A program made the translations under genes and the position numbers. From NCBI RefSeq assembly GCF_038002605.1, contig NZ_JBBOCT010000001.1:5084001-5148000 (forward strand): DNA of 64,000 nt, in the 5' to 3' direction. This document shows positions 19,013 through 28,145 of the stretch, piece by piece; within the stretch, counting starts at the first letter, position 1, and the number at the start of each line of letters is the position of its first letter. The notes under the pieces were generated by a model. It was not told where the DNA came from. It searched no databases and worked only from the letters and a program-made list of their open reading frames with translations. This stretch comes from Bacillus sp. FSL K6-3431 (lineage in GTDB: Bacteria > Bacillota > Bacilli > Bacillales > Bacillaceae_C).

Positions 19013-19597
19013 TTGAAAAGAAATAAACCAAAGTATAAGCAAATTATTGATGCAGCCGTGATCGTTATTGCTGAAAATGGTTATCATCAATCACAGGTTT
19101 CAAAAATAGCCAAACAAGCAGGGGTGGCTGATGGCACAATTTATCTGTATTTTGATAACAAAGAAGATATTTTAATATCCGTTTTTCGAGAGAAAATGGG
19201 AATGTTTGTGGAGAAAATCGAGGAAATGATAGCAGAGAAAAATACTGCTGCAGAAAAGTTATACGTAATGGTGGAAAGACATTTTCAAATTTTATCAGCA
19301 GATCATCATTTAGCAACTGTTACTCAATTAGAATTGCGACAATCCAATAAAGAATTACGACATAAAATTAATGAAGTCTTAAAAGAGTACTTACATTTAA
19401 TTGATAAGATACTCGAATACGGCAAAGAAAATAATGAGTTTGCAGCAGATTTAGATATTCGACTTGGTAGACAAATGATTTTTGGAACGATGGATGAAAC
19501 AGCGACTTCATGGGTAATGAATGAACAAAAATATGATTTGGTAGCTTTAGCTCCAGCGGTGTTTCATCTTATGCTAAGTGGCTGTGGATCAAAATAA
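19013..19597 (+). CDS. fadR: TetR-family fatty-acid degradation repressor
   Basis: 194 residues from a TTG start; AGGTGAAGG lies just upstream. The N-terminal TetR helix-turn-helix (IIDAAVIVIAENGYHQSQV...AGVADGTIYLYFDNKEDIL) is nearly identical to what I recall of B. subtilis FadR (YsiA). The C-terminal domain, with VTQLELRQSNKELR and RQMIFGTMDETATSWVMN, binds long-chain acyl-CoA. As repressor it controls beta-oxidation genes; matching boxes lie upstream of itself and of ysmA in this window. Confidence 0.95.
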   Translation: MKRNKPKYKQIIDAAVIVIAENGYHQSQVSKIAKQAGVADGTIYLYFDNKEDILISVFREKMGMFVEKIEEMIAEKNTAAEKLYVMVERHFQILSADHHLATVTQLELRQSNKELRHKINEVLKEYLHLIDKILEYGKENNEFAADLDIRLGRQMIFGTMDETATSWVMNEQKYDLVALAPAVFHLMLSGCGSK

Positions 19598-19633
19598 ATA
19601 ATAATTGTATACCCAAAGCAGGAGGGGTTGTAA

Positions 19634-20407
19634 ATGGCATTTTTAACAATTTCTAAAGAAGAGGATATCGCAATTCTTACGATTAATCGTCCTCCAGCTA
19701 ATGCACTTTCTTCAGACATGATTCGTGGGATTTCACAAGTAATGGATGACTTAAAAAAAGATGATCAGGTTCGAGCCATTCTCATCCATGGAGAAGGACG
19801 TTTTTTCTCAGCAGGTGCTGATATAAAAGAATTTACGGAAATTAAAAGTGGTGAGGAATTTGCGGAATTAGCGGCACGGGGACAAAAGGCCTTTGAGAGA
19901 ATTGAAAACTATCCAAAGCCTGTCATCGCTGCGATACATGGAGCTGCTTTAGGAGGTGGCCTTGAGTTGGCAATGGCTTGTCACATAAGACTTGTTAGTG
20001 AGGATGCTAAGCTCGGTTTGCCAGAATTACAGCTTGGTTTAATCCCGGGATTTGCAGGGACACAACGTTTACCTAGGCTTATAGGTGTAGCAAAAGCCGC
20101 AGAATTACTATTAACTAGCGAATCTATTACGGGAGTCGAAGCGGTACAGTATGGTCTTGCTAACCACGCCTATCCAGAAGATCAATTATTAAAAAAGGCA
20201 AAAGAAATGGTAAGGATAATCGCAAACAAAAGTCCTGCTTCAGTAAAAGCAGTTATTGAATTGCTCCAATATAGTAAAACCGATCAATTTAATGAAGGTG
20301 TCAAACAAGAAGCAGAGAAATTTGCAGTTGTCTTTGATTCTAATGATGGTAAAGAAGGAATCCAGGCATTTATAGAAAAAAGAAAGCCAATATTTACGGG
20401 GAAATAA
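19634..20407 (+). CDS. fadB: Enoyl-CoA hydratase
   Basis: 257 residues, crotonase fold. Hydrates trans-2-enoyl-CoA to 3-hydroxyacyl-CoA in beta-oxidation, cytosolic hexamer. Oxyanion-hole motifs FSAGADIKEF (~63) and AAIHGAALGGGLELAMACH (~100) are intact, and the catalytic Glu pair can be placed at GLELAMACH and LPELQLGLIPGFAGTQRL. AGGAGGGG precedes the ATG. It is 36 bases after fadR and probably co-transcribed. A repeat copy separates it from etfB. Confidence 0.93.
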   Translation: MAFLTISKEEDIAILTINRPPANALSSDMIRGISQVMDDLKKDDQVRAILIHGEGRFFSAGADIKEFTEIKSGEEFAELAARGQKAFERIENYPKPVIAAIHGAALGGGLELAMACHIRLVSEDAKLGLPELQLGLIPGFAGTQRLPRLIGVAKAAELLLTSESITGVEAVQYGLANHAYPEDQLLKKAKEMVRIIANKSPASVKAVIELLQYSKTDQFNEGVKQEAEKFAVVFDSNDGKEGIQAFIEKRKPIFTGK

Positions 20408-20419
20408 AAATTAACAGTG

Positions 20420-20508
20420 CGTGTTCAAAAAGGAAGCCAAATTAGAAACAAGGAAACCGAGCAATAAAGTAATCCGCCGTTTATCATTTGGTGACTTTGA
20501 ACATTCAT
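20420..20508 (-). repeat. Repeat copy D (~89 bp, inverted)
   Basis: Reads GTGTTCAAAAAGGAAGCCAA ... CATTTGGTGACTTTGAACATTC, i.e. the family in reverse orientation and its shortest two-ended copy. It lies 13 bases after the fadB stop. Target duplications are not evident. It is read through by a spurious frame that fuses to etfB. Confidence 0.85.
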
Positions 20509-20603
20509 TAGTTTCTGCTCCTAGCTACTCGGCCAGGTTGCACCAAACTAATTTTCTGGGGAATTCAAGCGCCTATACAATAGATTTTTGGGAGGTTAAA
20601 TCG

Positions 20604-21368
20604 ATGAATATCTTTGTAATTATGAAAAGGACATTTGATACCGAAGAAAAGATTTCTATCTCAAGCGGTTCAATTAACGAAGACGGTGCTGAATTTATTA
20701 TTAACCCATATGATGAATATGCCATTGAGGAAGCGATTCGCGTGCGGGATGACCACGGCGGGGAAGTAACTGTACTTACGGTTGGTGAGGAAGAAGCTGA
20801 AAAGCAGTTACGAACTGCACTTGCGATGGGTGCTGATAAAGCAGTAATTATTAATATAGAAGATGTCGTGGAAGAATGTGATCAATATACGGTTGCAACG
20901 ATTATCGGTGAATATTTAAAAGATAAAGCGGTAGATTTAATTCTTGCAGGCAATGTCGCTATTGACGGTGGATCAGGACAAGTCGGGCCTAGGGTAGCGG
21001 ATATATTAGATATTAATTATATTACTACGATTACAAAGTTAAATATTTCAGGTGAAACAGTAACTGTTACGCGAGATGTTGAAGGAGATTCTGAAATTAT
21101 TCATACAACGCTTCCATTGCTTGTAACGGCTCAACAGGGATTAAATGATCCTCGTTATCCATCGCTTCCAGGTATTATGAAAGCAAAGAAAAAGCCATTG
21201 AATGAATTGGAGCTAGATGATCTTGGTTTAGATGAAGATGATGTAGAAGCGAAAACAAAAACAATGGACATTTTCCTACCTCCTGCAAAAGAAGCCGGTA
21301 GAATTCTGGAAGGCGAGCTAGAAACACAAGTGAAGGAACTGGCAGGTTTGTTAACGAAAATAATTTAA
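20604..21368 (+). CDS. etfB: Electron transfer flavoprotein beta subunit
   Basis: 254 residues from ATG 20604 with GGGAGG 7 bases upstream. The frame is open back to 20421, but those codons read through a repeat copy and are not homologous to EtfB. The protein begins MNIFVIMKRTFD and keeps the AMP-binding and docking segments (AMGADKAVIIN, GNVAIDGGSGQVGPRVADIL, VTAQQGLNDPRYPSLPGIMKAKKKPL). It carries electrons from acyl-CoA dehydrogenases together with EtfA, in the cytosol. Confidence 0.95.
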   Translation: MNIFVIMKRTFDTEEKISISSGSINEDGAEFIINPYDEYAIEEAIRVRDDHGGEVTVLTVGEEEAEKQLRTALAMGADKAVIINIEDVVEECDQYTVATIIGEYLKDKAVDLILAGNVAIDGGSGQVGPRVADILDINYITTITKLNISGETVTVTRDVEGDSEIIHTTLPLLVTAQQGLNDPRYPSLPGIMKAKKKPLNELELDDLGLDEDDVEAKTKTMDIFLPPAKEAGRILEGELETQVKELAGLLTKII

Positions 21369-21369
21369 G

Positions 21370-21594
21370 AGGATGTTCAAAAAGTTACCAAATGATAAAC
21401 GGCGAATTTCTTCGTTGGCGGTTAGGTACTTCTACTAAAGAAAAGGAAACTCTGTTAAGGTAAGAGGAACCTCTGTTAAGATCGCTCACGTCCTGTGAGC
21501 AACACAAGTCAGCATATCGTGTGCAAGCCCGATCCTCAAAACCTTCTCGCGCCTCGAACTTCTTGTTTCTAATTTGGCACCTTTTTGAACACGT
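21370..21594 (+). repeat. Repeat copy E (225 bp) with 7-bp target duplication
   Basis: Left end GAGGATGTTCAAAAAGTTACC, right end TTTGGCACCTTTTTGAACACGT. It is flanked by perfect direct repeats AATTTAA at 21363-21369 and 21595-21601. It lies between etfB and etfA, and its left duplication overlaps the etfB stop codon. Confidence 0.92.
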
Positions 21595-21633
21595 AATTTA
21601 ACAAATTTTTTCGGAAGAATAGGAGGTAATAAA

Positions 21634-22614
21634 ATGGGGAAAAAACTACTTGTATTGGGAGAATTGCGAGATGGAACATTAAGAAATGTCTCTTTTGAAG
21701 CAATTGCAGCGGGGAAAAAAATAGCTGGTGATGGAGAAGTGGTAGCTGTGTTGCTCGGTGACTCAGCACGAACAAACGCGGAAGAAATGATTCATTACGG
21801 AGCAGACCGCGTGATCATTGTAGAAAATGAAAAGTTGGGACATTATACTTCAGATGGATTCTCTCAAGCATTTTTAGCTGTCATAAAGCAAGAAAAACCT
21901 GATGGCATCGTATTTGGCCACACTGCACTCGGAAAGGATTTATCACCGAAAATTGCAAGTAAATTAAATAGTGGTTTAATATCGGATGTGACTTCGATCG
22001 AAGTAGATGGAGAAGAGTTAGTATTTATTAGACCGATATTTTCGGGAAAAGCTTTTGAAAAGAAAGCAATTTTAGCAGGTACCACTTTTATCACAATTAG
22101 GCCAAACAATATTGAACCGCTGCGAAAAGATGACTCAAGAAGCGGAGATGTGGCATCCATATCAGTTGATATCAAGGATTTACGAACAATTATTCAAGAC
22201 ATTGTAAGGAAGACTAGTGAAGGTGTGGATTTATCTGAAGCGAAAGTGATCATCGCTGGTGGGCGTGGCGTAAAAAGCGCAGAAGGTTTCGAGCCTCTTC
22301 AAGCACTAGCCGATGTACTCGGTGGCGCTGTTGGAGCATCACGTGGAGCTTGTGACGCAGATTATTGCGATTACTCATTACAAATAGGCCAAACTGGGAA
22401 GGTCGTCACGCCTGATCTATACATTGCATGTGGGATTTCCGGTGCCATTCAGCATATAGCAGGTATGTCTAACTCTAAAGTAATTGTGGCAATTAACAAG
22501 GATCCTGAAGCATCAATATTCACTGTTGCAGATTATGGGATTGTTGCTGATCTGTTCGAAGTTGTTCCTTTGTTAACGGAAGAATTTCGCAAAATCAAAG
22601 CCGCTTCGTCTTGA
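21634..22614 (+). CDS. etfA: Electron transfer flavoprotein alpha subunit
   Basis: 326 residues. The N-terminal domain packs on EtfB; the C-terminal FAD-binding domain starts near 195 with VIIAGGRGVKSAEGFEPLQ, VGASRGACDADYC, QIGQTGKVVTPDLYIACGISG and AINKDPEASIFTVADYGIVAD. AGGAGG precedes the ATG. It forms the heterodimeric electron carrier of beta-oxidation. The repeat between etfB and etfA has probably lengthened the intercistronic gap to 265 bases. Confidence 0.96.
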   Translation: MGKKLLVLGELRDGTLRNVSFEAIAAGKKIAGDGEVVAVLLGDSARTNAEEMIHYGADRVIIVENEKLGHYTSDGFSQAFLAVIKQEKPDGIVFGHTALGKDLSPKIASKLNSGLISDVTSIEVDGEELVFIRPIFSGKAFEKKAILAGTTFITIRPNNIEPLRKDDSRSGDVASISVDIKDLRTIIQDIVRKTSEGVDLSEAKVIIAGGRGVKSAEGFEPLQALADVLGGAVGASRGACDADYCDYSLQIGQTGKVVTPDLYIACGISGAIQHIAGMSNSKVIVAINKDPEASIFTVADYGIVADLFEVVPLLTEEFRKIKAASS

Positions 22615-22736
22615 AAGATTAGACTGAGTATGTGCTATTAATAGGGTATATTAAAAATGAAGCAAATAATTAGCGTGTTTCCACACCTGATGATATACTG
22701 TCGTTAGCTTCAGATTGATATTTAGGAGGTAATTAA

Positions 22737-23051
22737 ATGGCAATAATACATGCAACAGACCTAGACTTTGCTACTGAAATTGGCGAAGGTGTCGTATTAG
22801 TAGACTTTTGGGCTCCATGGTGTGGGCCTTGTAAAATGATTGCACCGGTTCTTGAAGAACTTGACGCTGAATTGGGCGAAAAAGCAAAAATTGTAAAAGT
22901 AGATGTTGACGATAACCAAGAAACAGCAGGTCAATATGGAATCATGAGTATTCCAACATTAGTTGTTTTTAAAGATGGTGAGCAAGTCGACAAAGCAGTT
23001 GGCTTTCAATCTAAAGATCAACTTGCAGAGTTACTGAATAAACATATGTAA
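22737..23051 (+). CDS. trxA: Thioredoxin
   Basis: 104 residues, the usual size. The active site WCGPCK spans residues 28-33, with the cis-Pro loop at SIPTLVVFKDG near 73 and the buried Asp in LVDFWAPW. Cytosolic disulfide reductase. TAGGAGG lies 7 bases before the ATG. It stands alone between etfA and uvrC, with its own terminator. Confidence 0.97.
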   Translation: MAIIHATDLDFATEIGEGVVLVDFWAPWCGPCKMIAPVLEELDAELGEKAKIVKVDVDDNQETAGQYGIMSIPTLVVFKDGEQVDKAVGFQSKDQLAELLNKHM

Positions 23052-23062
23052 CAGAAGAATCT

Positions 23063-23094
23063 AAAATCCGGGCTAAATTGCCTGGATTTTTTTA
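23063..23094 (+). terminator. Terminator of trxA
   Basis: AAAATCCGGGC/GCCTGGATTTT (one G-U) with a 6-nt loop and a T-rich tail. Confidence 0.9.
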
Positions 23095-23247
23095 AATAAT
23101 AAAAGGATTAGATGATACAATAAAAAAGAATATGTCCATGTTTAGAATGGCACCGGCGCTTCAGGACGTGGTGAATTTTGCCAAGGTTCAATGTCCACAT
23201 AGTCGCAAAACAAGCGTTTTCGCTTTTCTTATCAAGGGGATGAGGTT

Positions 23248-25020
23248 ATGAATGAAAGAATCGGCCATAAATTAGAGATTTTGCCGGATCAACCAGGTTG
23301 TTATTTAATGAAAGATCGGCAGGGTACGATTATTTATGTTGGAAAGGCAAAAGTTTTAAAAAACCGGGTACGTTCTTATTTTACAGGTTCACATGATACA
23401 AAAACACAGAGACTTGTTAGTGAAATCGTTGATTTTGAATATATCGTTACATCTTCAGATATTGAAGCACTTATTTTAGAAATGAATTTGATTAAAAAGC
23501 ATGATCCTAAATACAATATCATGCTCAAAGATGATAAAAGCTATCCATATATAAAGTTAACGAATGAACGTCATCCAAAACTAATTATTACACGTAAAGT
23601 AAAAAAAGATAAAGGTAAATATTTTGGCCCATATCCGAATGCGCATTCAGCAAATGAAACGAAAAAACTGCTTGATCGGCTGTATCCATTAAGGAAATGC
23701 CAGACACTACCAGATCGAGTTTGTTTATATTATCATCTGGGACAATGTCTAGCTCCATGTGTATATGAAGTGAAAACAGAAACATATAAAGAAATGACGG
23801 ATGAAATTACTCGTTTTCTAAATGGTGGATACTCGACGATCAAAGTGGATTTGCAGAAAAAGATGCTGGAGGCTTCTGAAAATCTCGAGTTTGAAAGGGC
23901 ATCAGAATATCGTGATCAAATATCTCATATAGAGGCAACGATGGAAAAACAGAAAATGATGACATCTGATTTTACAGATCGAGATGTTTTTGGATATGCG
24001 TTGGATAAAGGGTGGATGTGTGTCCAGGTATTTTTCATTCGACAGGGAAAATTAATTGAGCGAGAGGTGTCACTGTTTCCTGTTTATGGTGAAAAAGCGG
24101 AAGAGTTTCTCACATATCTAGGGCAATTTTATTCCATTCCAGAAAACTTTAAACCGAAAGAGATATTAATACCAGAAGCCGCTGACGAAATGTTAGCGGA
24201 ACAATTATTACAAGTTAAAGTACTAAAACCAAAAAAGGGTCAAAAAAAAGAATTAGTTAAACTAGCGTGTAAAAATGCACAAATTTCTTTAGGTGAGAAA
24301 TTCTCTCTTATTGAACGTGATGAAGAGCGAACTGTCCATGCAATCGATAAACTAGGAAATGCTATGGATATATACACTCCATATAGAATTGAGGCATTTG
24401 ATAACTCGAATATTCAAGGATCCAATCCCGTTTCCGCCCTTGTCGTATTTATTAATGGGAAGCCAGAAAAAAAGGAATACCGAAAATACAAAATTAAAAC
24501 AGTTAAAGGGCCTGACGATTATGAGTCAATGAGGGAAGTTGTAAGAAGAAGATATACAAGAGTGTTACGAGATAAACTCCCGCTTCCTGATTTGATACTG
24601 ATTGATGGTGGGAAAGGTCAAATTGATACGGTAAAAGAAATTATCGAAGACGAGCTTGGCTTAGATATTCCTGTCGCCGGGTTAGCAAAAGATGATAAGC
24701 ATCGTACATCACAGCTGCTATTTGGTAATCCGCTTGAAATTATTCCACTTGATCGTAATAGTCAGGAATTTTATTTATTACAAAGAATTCAAGATGAAGT
24801 CCATCGATTTGCAATTACCTTCCACAGGCAATTGCGAGGAAAGTCAGCATTTCAGTCAGCATTAGATGATATAGATGGTATTGGACCTGTTAGAAAGAAA
24901 AAGCTACTTCGCCATTTTGGTTCATTGAAAAAAATGAAAGAAGCTGAGGTAGAGGATTTTATAGAACTGGGCTTGCCAACTAAAATTGCGGAGGCACTAA
25001 AGGAAAACTTAGAACAATAA
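23248..25020 (+). CDS. uvrC: Excinuclease ABC subunit C
   Basis: 590 residues. Makes both incisions in nucleotide-excision repair after UvrAB damage loading. The N-terminal GIY-YIG nuclease ([20 protein letters not shown], ~15-95) makes the 3' cut. A UVR domain near 205-235 ([13 protein letters not shown]) binds UvrB. The C-terminal RNase-H-like nuclease (ILIDGGKGQ, near 450) makes the 5' cut, and tandem HhH motifs ([19 protein letters not shown]) close the protein. GGGGATGAGG precedes the ATG. Confidence 0.97.
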   Translation: MNERIGHKLEILPDQPGCYLMKDRQGTIIYVGKAKVLKNRVRSYFTGSHDTKTQRLVSEIVDFEYIVTSSDIEALILEMNLIKKHDPKYNIMLKDDKSYPYIKLTNERHPKLIITRKVKKDKGKYFGPYPNAHSANETKKLLDRLYPLRKCQTLPDRVCLYYHLGQCLAPCVYEVKTETYKEMTDEITRFLNGGYSTIKVDLQKKMLEASENLEFERASEYRDQISHIEATMEKQKMMTSDFTDRDVFGYALDKGWMCVQVFFIRQGKLIEREVSLFPVYGEKAEEFLTYLGQFYSIPENFKPKEILIPEAADEMLAEQLLQVKVLKPKKGQKKELVKLACKNAQISLGEKFSLIERDEERTVHAIDKLGNAMDIYTPYRIEAFDNSNIQGSNPVSALVVFINGKPEKKEYRKYKIKTVKGPDDYESMREVVRRRYTRVLRDKLPLPDLILIDGGKGQIDTVKEIIEDELGLDIPVAGLAKDDKHRTSQLLFGNPLEIIPLDRNSQEFYLLQRIQDEVHRFAITFHRQLRGKSAFQSALDDIDGIGPVRKKKLLRHFGSLKKMKEAEVEDFIELGLPTKIAEALKENLEQ

Positions 25021-25021
25021 G

Positions 25022-25050
25022 TTGATAATTCTAAATCTAGATGCTATAAT
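25022..25050 (+). promoter_or_regulatory. Sigma-A promoter of lysC leader
   Basis: TTGATA (25022-25027), 17-bp spacer, TATAAT (25045-25050) with an extended TG element at -15. The riboswitch aptamer starts 21 bases downstream. Confidence 0.8.
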
Positions 25051-25070
25051 GATTGAAAATTAATAATAAT

Positions 25071-25322
25071 GATAGAGGTGCAACCCTCAAGAGTAAAGAT
25101 CCAGAGAAGTACGGGCTTCAATGAAGGATTTTGAAAGGGATGGTTTGCCGAAGTGGAGAAAAACCCTTACTATTTTCCGCTGGTCCTGGATTTAAGAAAT
25201 GCAGGATTGTCAAAACAGTATATATACTGTTTTGGAGGGCTATCTCATGATGTTAGTGAATGAATTGAGTGTAATTATGCGATTCACAGGCAATGAGATT
25301 AACCTCTCATTGTCTTTTTTTA
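25071..25322 (+). promoter_or_regulatory. Lysine riboswitch (L box) with terminator
   Basis: P1 GATAG (25071-25075) pairs with CTATC (25240-25244). Conserved aptamer blocks are present: GAGGTGC, AAGAGTA, AAGGGATGGTTTGCCGAAGT and CTGGTCCTG, plus the AGGATTGTC and GGAGGGCTATC ends. The expression platform ends in the terminator CAATGAGA/TCTCATTG (25291-25312) with a T-run. Lysine binding would stop transcription before lysC. Confidence 0.95.
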
Positions 25323-25347
25323 TATCATTCAGAAAGTGGGCAGGATA

Positions 25348-26580
25348 ATGGGAACAATTGTTATCAAGTTTGGTGGTTCATCGCTTAGTACCACAGATAA
25401 AATTAAACAAGCGGCGGAGCGAATTGCAAATTATAAGAAAAGTGGAAAAGAAGTGGTAGTGGTTGTTTCAGCAATGGGGAAAACAACAGACCAACTGCTA
25501 CATCTTGCAGGGCAGATTACTGATAACCCGGCCAATAGAGAAATGGACATGCTTTTAACTACTGGAGAGCAGGTTTCTATTTCGCTTTTATCTATGGCTC
25601 TTACGGAAATGGGAATGCCTGCGGTATCTTTCACTGGTTGGCAGGCTGGAATTGTGACAGAACAAGTTCATTCCAATGCAAGAATTGTGGATGTGAAAAT
25701 AAAGCCTATCGAAGAAAAGTTAGCAGAAGGTAAAATAGTTGTTGCTGCAGGATTTCAAGGCGTGACAGAAGATGGAGAGATTACAACGCTGGGTAGAGGT
25801 GGATCAGATACAACTGCTGTTGCTCTAGCAGCTGCTTTAGGTGCTGAACGTTGTCTTATTTGTACAGATGTGACAGGAGTGTATACATCTGACCCGCGCT
25901 ATGTATCCCAGGCTCGTAAATTATCCGTTGTCTCATATGATGAAATGCTAGAACTCGCTAATTTAGGAGCTGGCGTTTTACATCCGCGTGCAGTTGAATT
26001 TGCAAAAAATTACAATCTAGTGCTTGAAGTACGTTCAAGCACAGAAGATGAAGATGGAACCGTAATTAAGGAGGAAGTATCCATGGAAAATAATTTAATC
26101 GTTCGAGGTGTTGCTTTTGAGAAAGATATTACAAGACTGACTATTTTTGGTTTGAAAGATGAAATAACAGGCTTGTCTTCGATCTTTTCAGTATTGGCTA
26201 AAAATGCAATAGACGTAGATATTATTATTCAAAGTCAAATAGATGGAAATAAAACAAATTTATCTTTTTCAATTAAAAATAAAGATCGCCAAGCTACTGT
26301 CGATATTCTTGAAAGTCAAAAAGAGACTCTTGGATTTGAAAGTATTGAATATGAAGCAGGTCTGGCGAAAGTGTCGATCGTTGGTTCGGGTATGGTCTCT
26401 AATCCTGGTGTTGCTGCTCATATGTTCCAAGTATTAGCAGATGAAAATATCCAAATTAAAATGGTTAGTACATCGGAGATTAAAGTATCAGCAGTAGTAG
26501 AAGAAGATAAAATGACTTCTGCAGCGCAAACATTACATGAAGCGTTCGATCTTGGTGCGGTAGTGGAAGAAGTAAAATAA
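25348..26580 (+). CDS. lysC: Aspartokinase (lysine-responsive type)
   Basis: 410 residues from ATG 25348; the GTG at 25336 in frame is less likely. Phosphorylates aspartate, the first step to lysine, diaminopimelate, threonine and methionine. The kinase domain shows [28 protein letters not shown] and [16 protein letters not shown]. Two C-terminal ACT domains (from ~265) are regulatory, with [16 protein letters not shown]. The leader riboswitch gives lysine control. An internal start makes a separate beta subunit. Confidence 0.95.
   Translation: MGTIVIKFGGSSLSTTDKIKQAAERIANYKKSGKEVVVVVSAMGKTTDQLLHLAGQITDNPANREMDMLLTTGEQVSISLLSMALTEMGMPAVSFTGWQAGIVTEQVHSNARIVDVKIKPIEEKLAEGKIVVAAGFQGVTEDGEITTLGRGGSDTTAVALAAALGAERCLICTDVTGVYTSDPRYVSQARKLSVVSYDEMLELANLGAGVLHPRAVEFAKNYNLVLEVRSSTEDEDGTVIKEEVSMENNLIVRGVAFEKDITRLTIFGLKDEITGLSSIFSVLAKNAIDVDIIIQSQIDGNKTNLSFSIKNKDRQATVDILESQKETLGFESIEYEAGLAKVSIVGSGMVSNPGVAAHMFQVLADENIQIKMVSTSEIKVSAVVEEDKMTSAAQTLHEAFDLGAVVEEVK
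26083..26580 (+). CDS. lysC: Aspartokinase beta subunit from internal in-frame start
   Basis: ATG 26083 is Met246 of LysC and is preceded by a perfect AAGGAGG with an 8-nt spacer inside the gene. The product would be the 165-residue ACT-domain part. B. subtilis aspartokinase II is an alpha2-beta2 enzyme whose beta subunit arises from exactly this type of internal start, so the assignment is well grounded. Confidence 0.8.
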   Translation: MENNLIVRGVAFEKDITRLTIFGLKDEITGLSSIFSVLAKNAIDVDIIIQSQIDGNKTNLSFSIKNKDRQATVDILESQKETLGFESIEYEAGLAKVSIVGSGMVSNPGVAAHMFQVLADENIQIKMVSTSEIKVSAVVEEDKMTSAAQTLHEAFDLGAVVEEVK

Positions 26581-26591
26581 AGCTCAAATGT

Positions 26592-26634
26592 AAAAGAGGT
26601 TGTCTCGAATAAAAATTTGAGACAACCTCTTTTG
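26592..26634. terminator. Bidirectional terminator after lysC
   Basis: AAAAGAGGTTGTCTC/GAGACAACCTCTTTT, 15 perfect pairs, T tails on both strands; lies between convergent lysC and yslB. Confidence 0.9.
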
Positions 26635-26724
26635 GTTAATTGTTACAACAGTGGAAATATAATTAATTATGGTATAGTCCCGCTAACATGTACAGATACC
26701 GGCTACCTCTCGAACACGCACACC

Positions 26725-27186
26725 TTATTCAATCGGATCTTTTGGGTCCCATCTAACTGTAAAGATAACTATATTTTGCTTTTTAACTATCTCTTCATAG
26801 GCTTCGGTCATCACTTGTTTTTGGATTTGTACCTGTTGAGCGATAAAGCCTGCTTCAAGACGAAATGATGGATCGGTTAACATTTGTAATCTTCTTTGCA
26901 CGATATCGCCACTAAGTTCAAACTTCATTTCGTTTTTACTTTCGCTACTCAGGCGTAATTGTCCCCAGCCAGCATCTTGAAAAAAAGATTCACTTTCTTC
27001 TTTAGAAAGAACAGGAAACTTACGTGCCAAATGTTTTCCTGACCAATATGTAATTTCAGGAGTGTCTTTGCCCAATAAATCAGGAATAAGAATATCCCGA
27101 AGTAATTCATAGCCAAATATCGGTACAGTATAGCTTTCATCTATATCATTTTGCGTTGCAACTTTTTTTTCTATGGAAGATTTCAA
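26725..27186 (-). CDS. yslB: DUF2507 protein YslB
   Basis: 153 residues. Matches YslB/DUF2507 through YELLRDILIPDLLG, YWSGKHLARKFP, FFQDAGWG, LEAGFIAQQVQ and the end FTVRWDPKDP. No catalytic motif is apparent; the function is unknown. The family shares a fold with ligand-binding NO-signalling (HNOB-like/V4R) proteins by my recollection, which is only a hint. Position between lysC and sdhC is as in B. subtilis. Confidence 0.9.
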   Translation of the reverse strand: MKSSIEKKVATQNDIDESYTVPIFGYELLRDILIPDLLGKDTPEITYWSGKHLARKFPVLSKEESESFFQDAGWGQLRLSSESKNEMKFELSGDIVQRRLQMLTDPSFRLEAGFIAQQVQIQKQVMTEAYEEIVKKQNIVIFTVRWDPKDPIE

Positions 27187-27304
27187 TTAATTCCCCTCTT
27201 TCTTTATGCACCTATTATATACAAAAATCAGGGCGAAAAGAAAAAAAAGTGATAAATATTCCACCTGAAAAGTTTTCAGAATGTAATTAAAACAATAATA
27301 AAAT

Positions 27305-27319
27305 ATGTAAACGTTGCCT
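27305..27319 (+). promoter_or_regulatory. cre (CcpA) site upstream of sdhC
   Basis: ATGTAAACGTTGCCT satisfies every position of the cre consensus WTGNAANCGNWNNCW. It abuts the -35 element of the sdhC promoter, a repressing position, consistent with glucose repression of the TCA cycle. Confidence 0.8.
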
Positions 27320-27347
27320 TGACGCTTCTGATAGTGAGGAGTAGAAT
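27319..27347 (+). promoter_or_regulatory. Sigma-A promoter of sdhCAB
   Basis: TTGACG (27319-27324), 17-bp spacer, TAGAAT (27342-27347), leaving a leader of about 105 nt before sdhC. Confidence 0.75.
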
Positions 27348-27457
27348 AGATATGTCACATAATTGATGAAAAATACTTTATGCAGTTTTGGTATTTAAGT
27401 GGTTTTCACTCTATACTGACTGCCGCATAGAGGTTGAACAATTAAGGGGGGGAAATT

Positions 27458-28087
27458 GTGGCAGGGAAAAATGAATTTTATTGGCGCAGATTGCACTCAT
27501 TATTGGGTGTTATTCCGGTGGGCCTTTTTGTAGTGCAGCACTTAATCATTAATCACTTTGCTACGCAGGGTGAAGAAGCATTTAATAATGCTTCGGCATT
27601 TATGGGAAATCTTCCTTTTGTAATTTTCCTTGAATTTGCAGTAATATACATACCAATTTTGTTTCATGGAATTCTTGGAATTTATATCGCGTTCACTGCA
27701 AAAAACAATCCAGTCAAGCTAAGTTACTTTCGAAATTGGATGTTTACCATCCAACGTTATACAGGCGTGCTTTTATTGGCATTCATTGCATGGCATGTAT
27801 GGGAAACTCGTATTCAAAAGGCATTCTTTGGTGTAGAAGTTAATTTTAAAATGATGGAAGATATTTTATCAAACCCGTTAGTATTGATCTTATATTTAAT
27901 CGGTATTCTATCTGCTACATTCCATCTATCAAATGGTCTTTGGTCATTCCTAGTTAGATGGGGAATTACGCAATCACCTAAATCACAACGTATTTCATCT
28001 TGGGTAATGGTTGGAGTATTTGTCATCATTTCAATTATTGGTGTCCGTGCGGCATTTGCATTCGTATACCCAGATCTATTCTTCTAA
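27458..28087 (+). CDS. sdhC: Succinate dehydrogenase cytochrome b558 subunit
   Basis: 209 residues with five predicted membrane helices. It anchors the SdhAB dimer to the membrane, binds two haem b groups and passes electrons to menaquinone. Conserved His residues lie in the helices: RLHSLLGVIP, VQHLIINH, LFHGILG, WHVWE and TFHLSNGLWSF. The start is GTG (V at first codon), with AAGGGGGG upstream. First gene of sdhCAB. Confidence 0.95.
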   Translation: MAGKNEFYWRRLHSLLGVIPVGLFVVQHLIINHFATQGEEAFNNASAFMGNLPFVIFLEFAVIYIPILFHGILGIYIAFTAKNNPVKLSYFRNWMFTIQRYTGVLLLAFIAWHVWETRIQKAFFGVEVNFKMMEDILSNPLVLILYLIGILSATFHLSNGLWSFLVRWGITQSPKSQRISSWVMVGVFVIISIIGVRAAFAFVYPDLFF

Positions 28088-28145
28088 TATTGATATAATT
28101 TGAACAAATGATAGTACATCGGTAAAAAAAGGAGTGAATCACACG

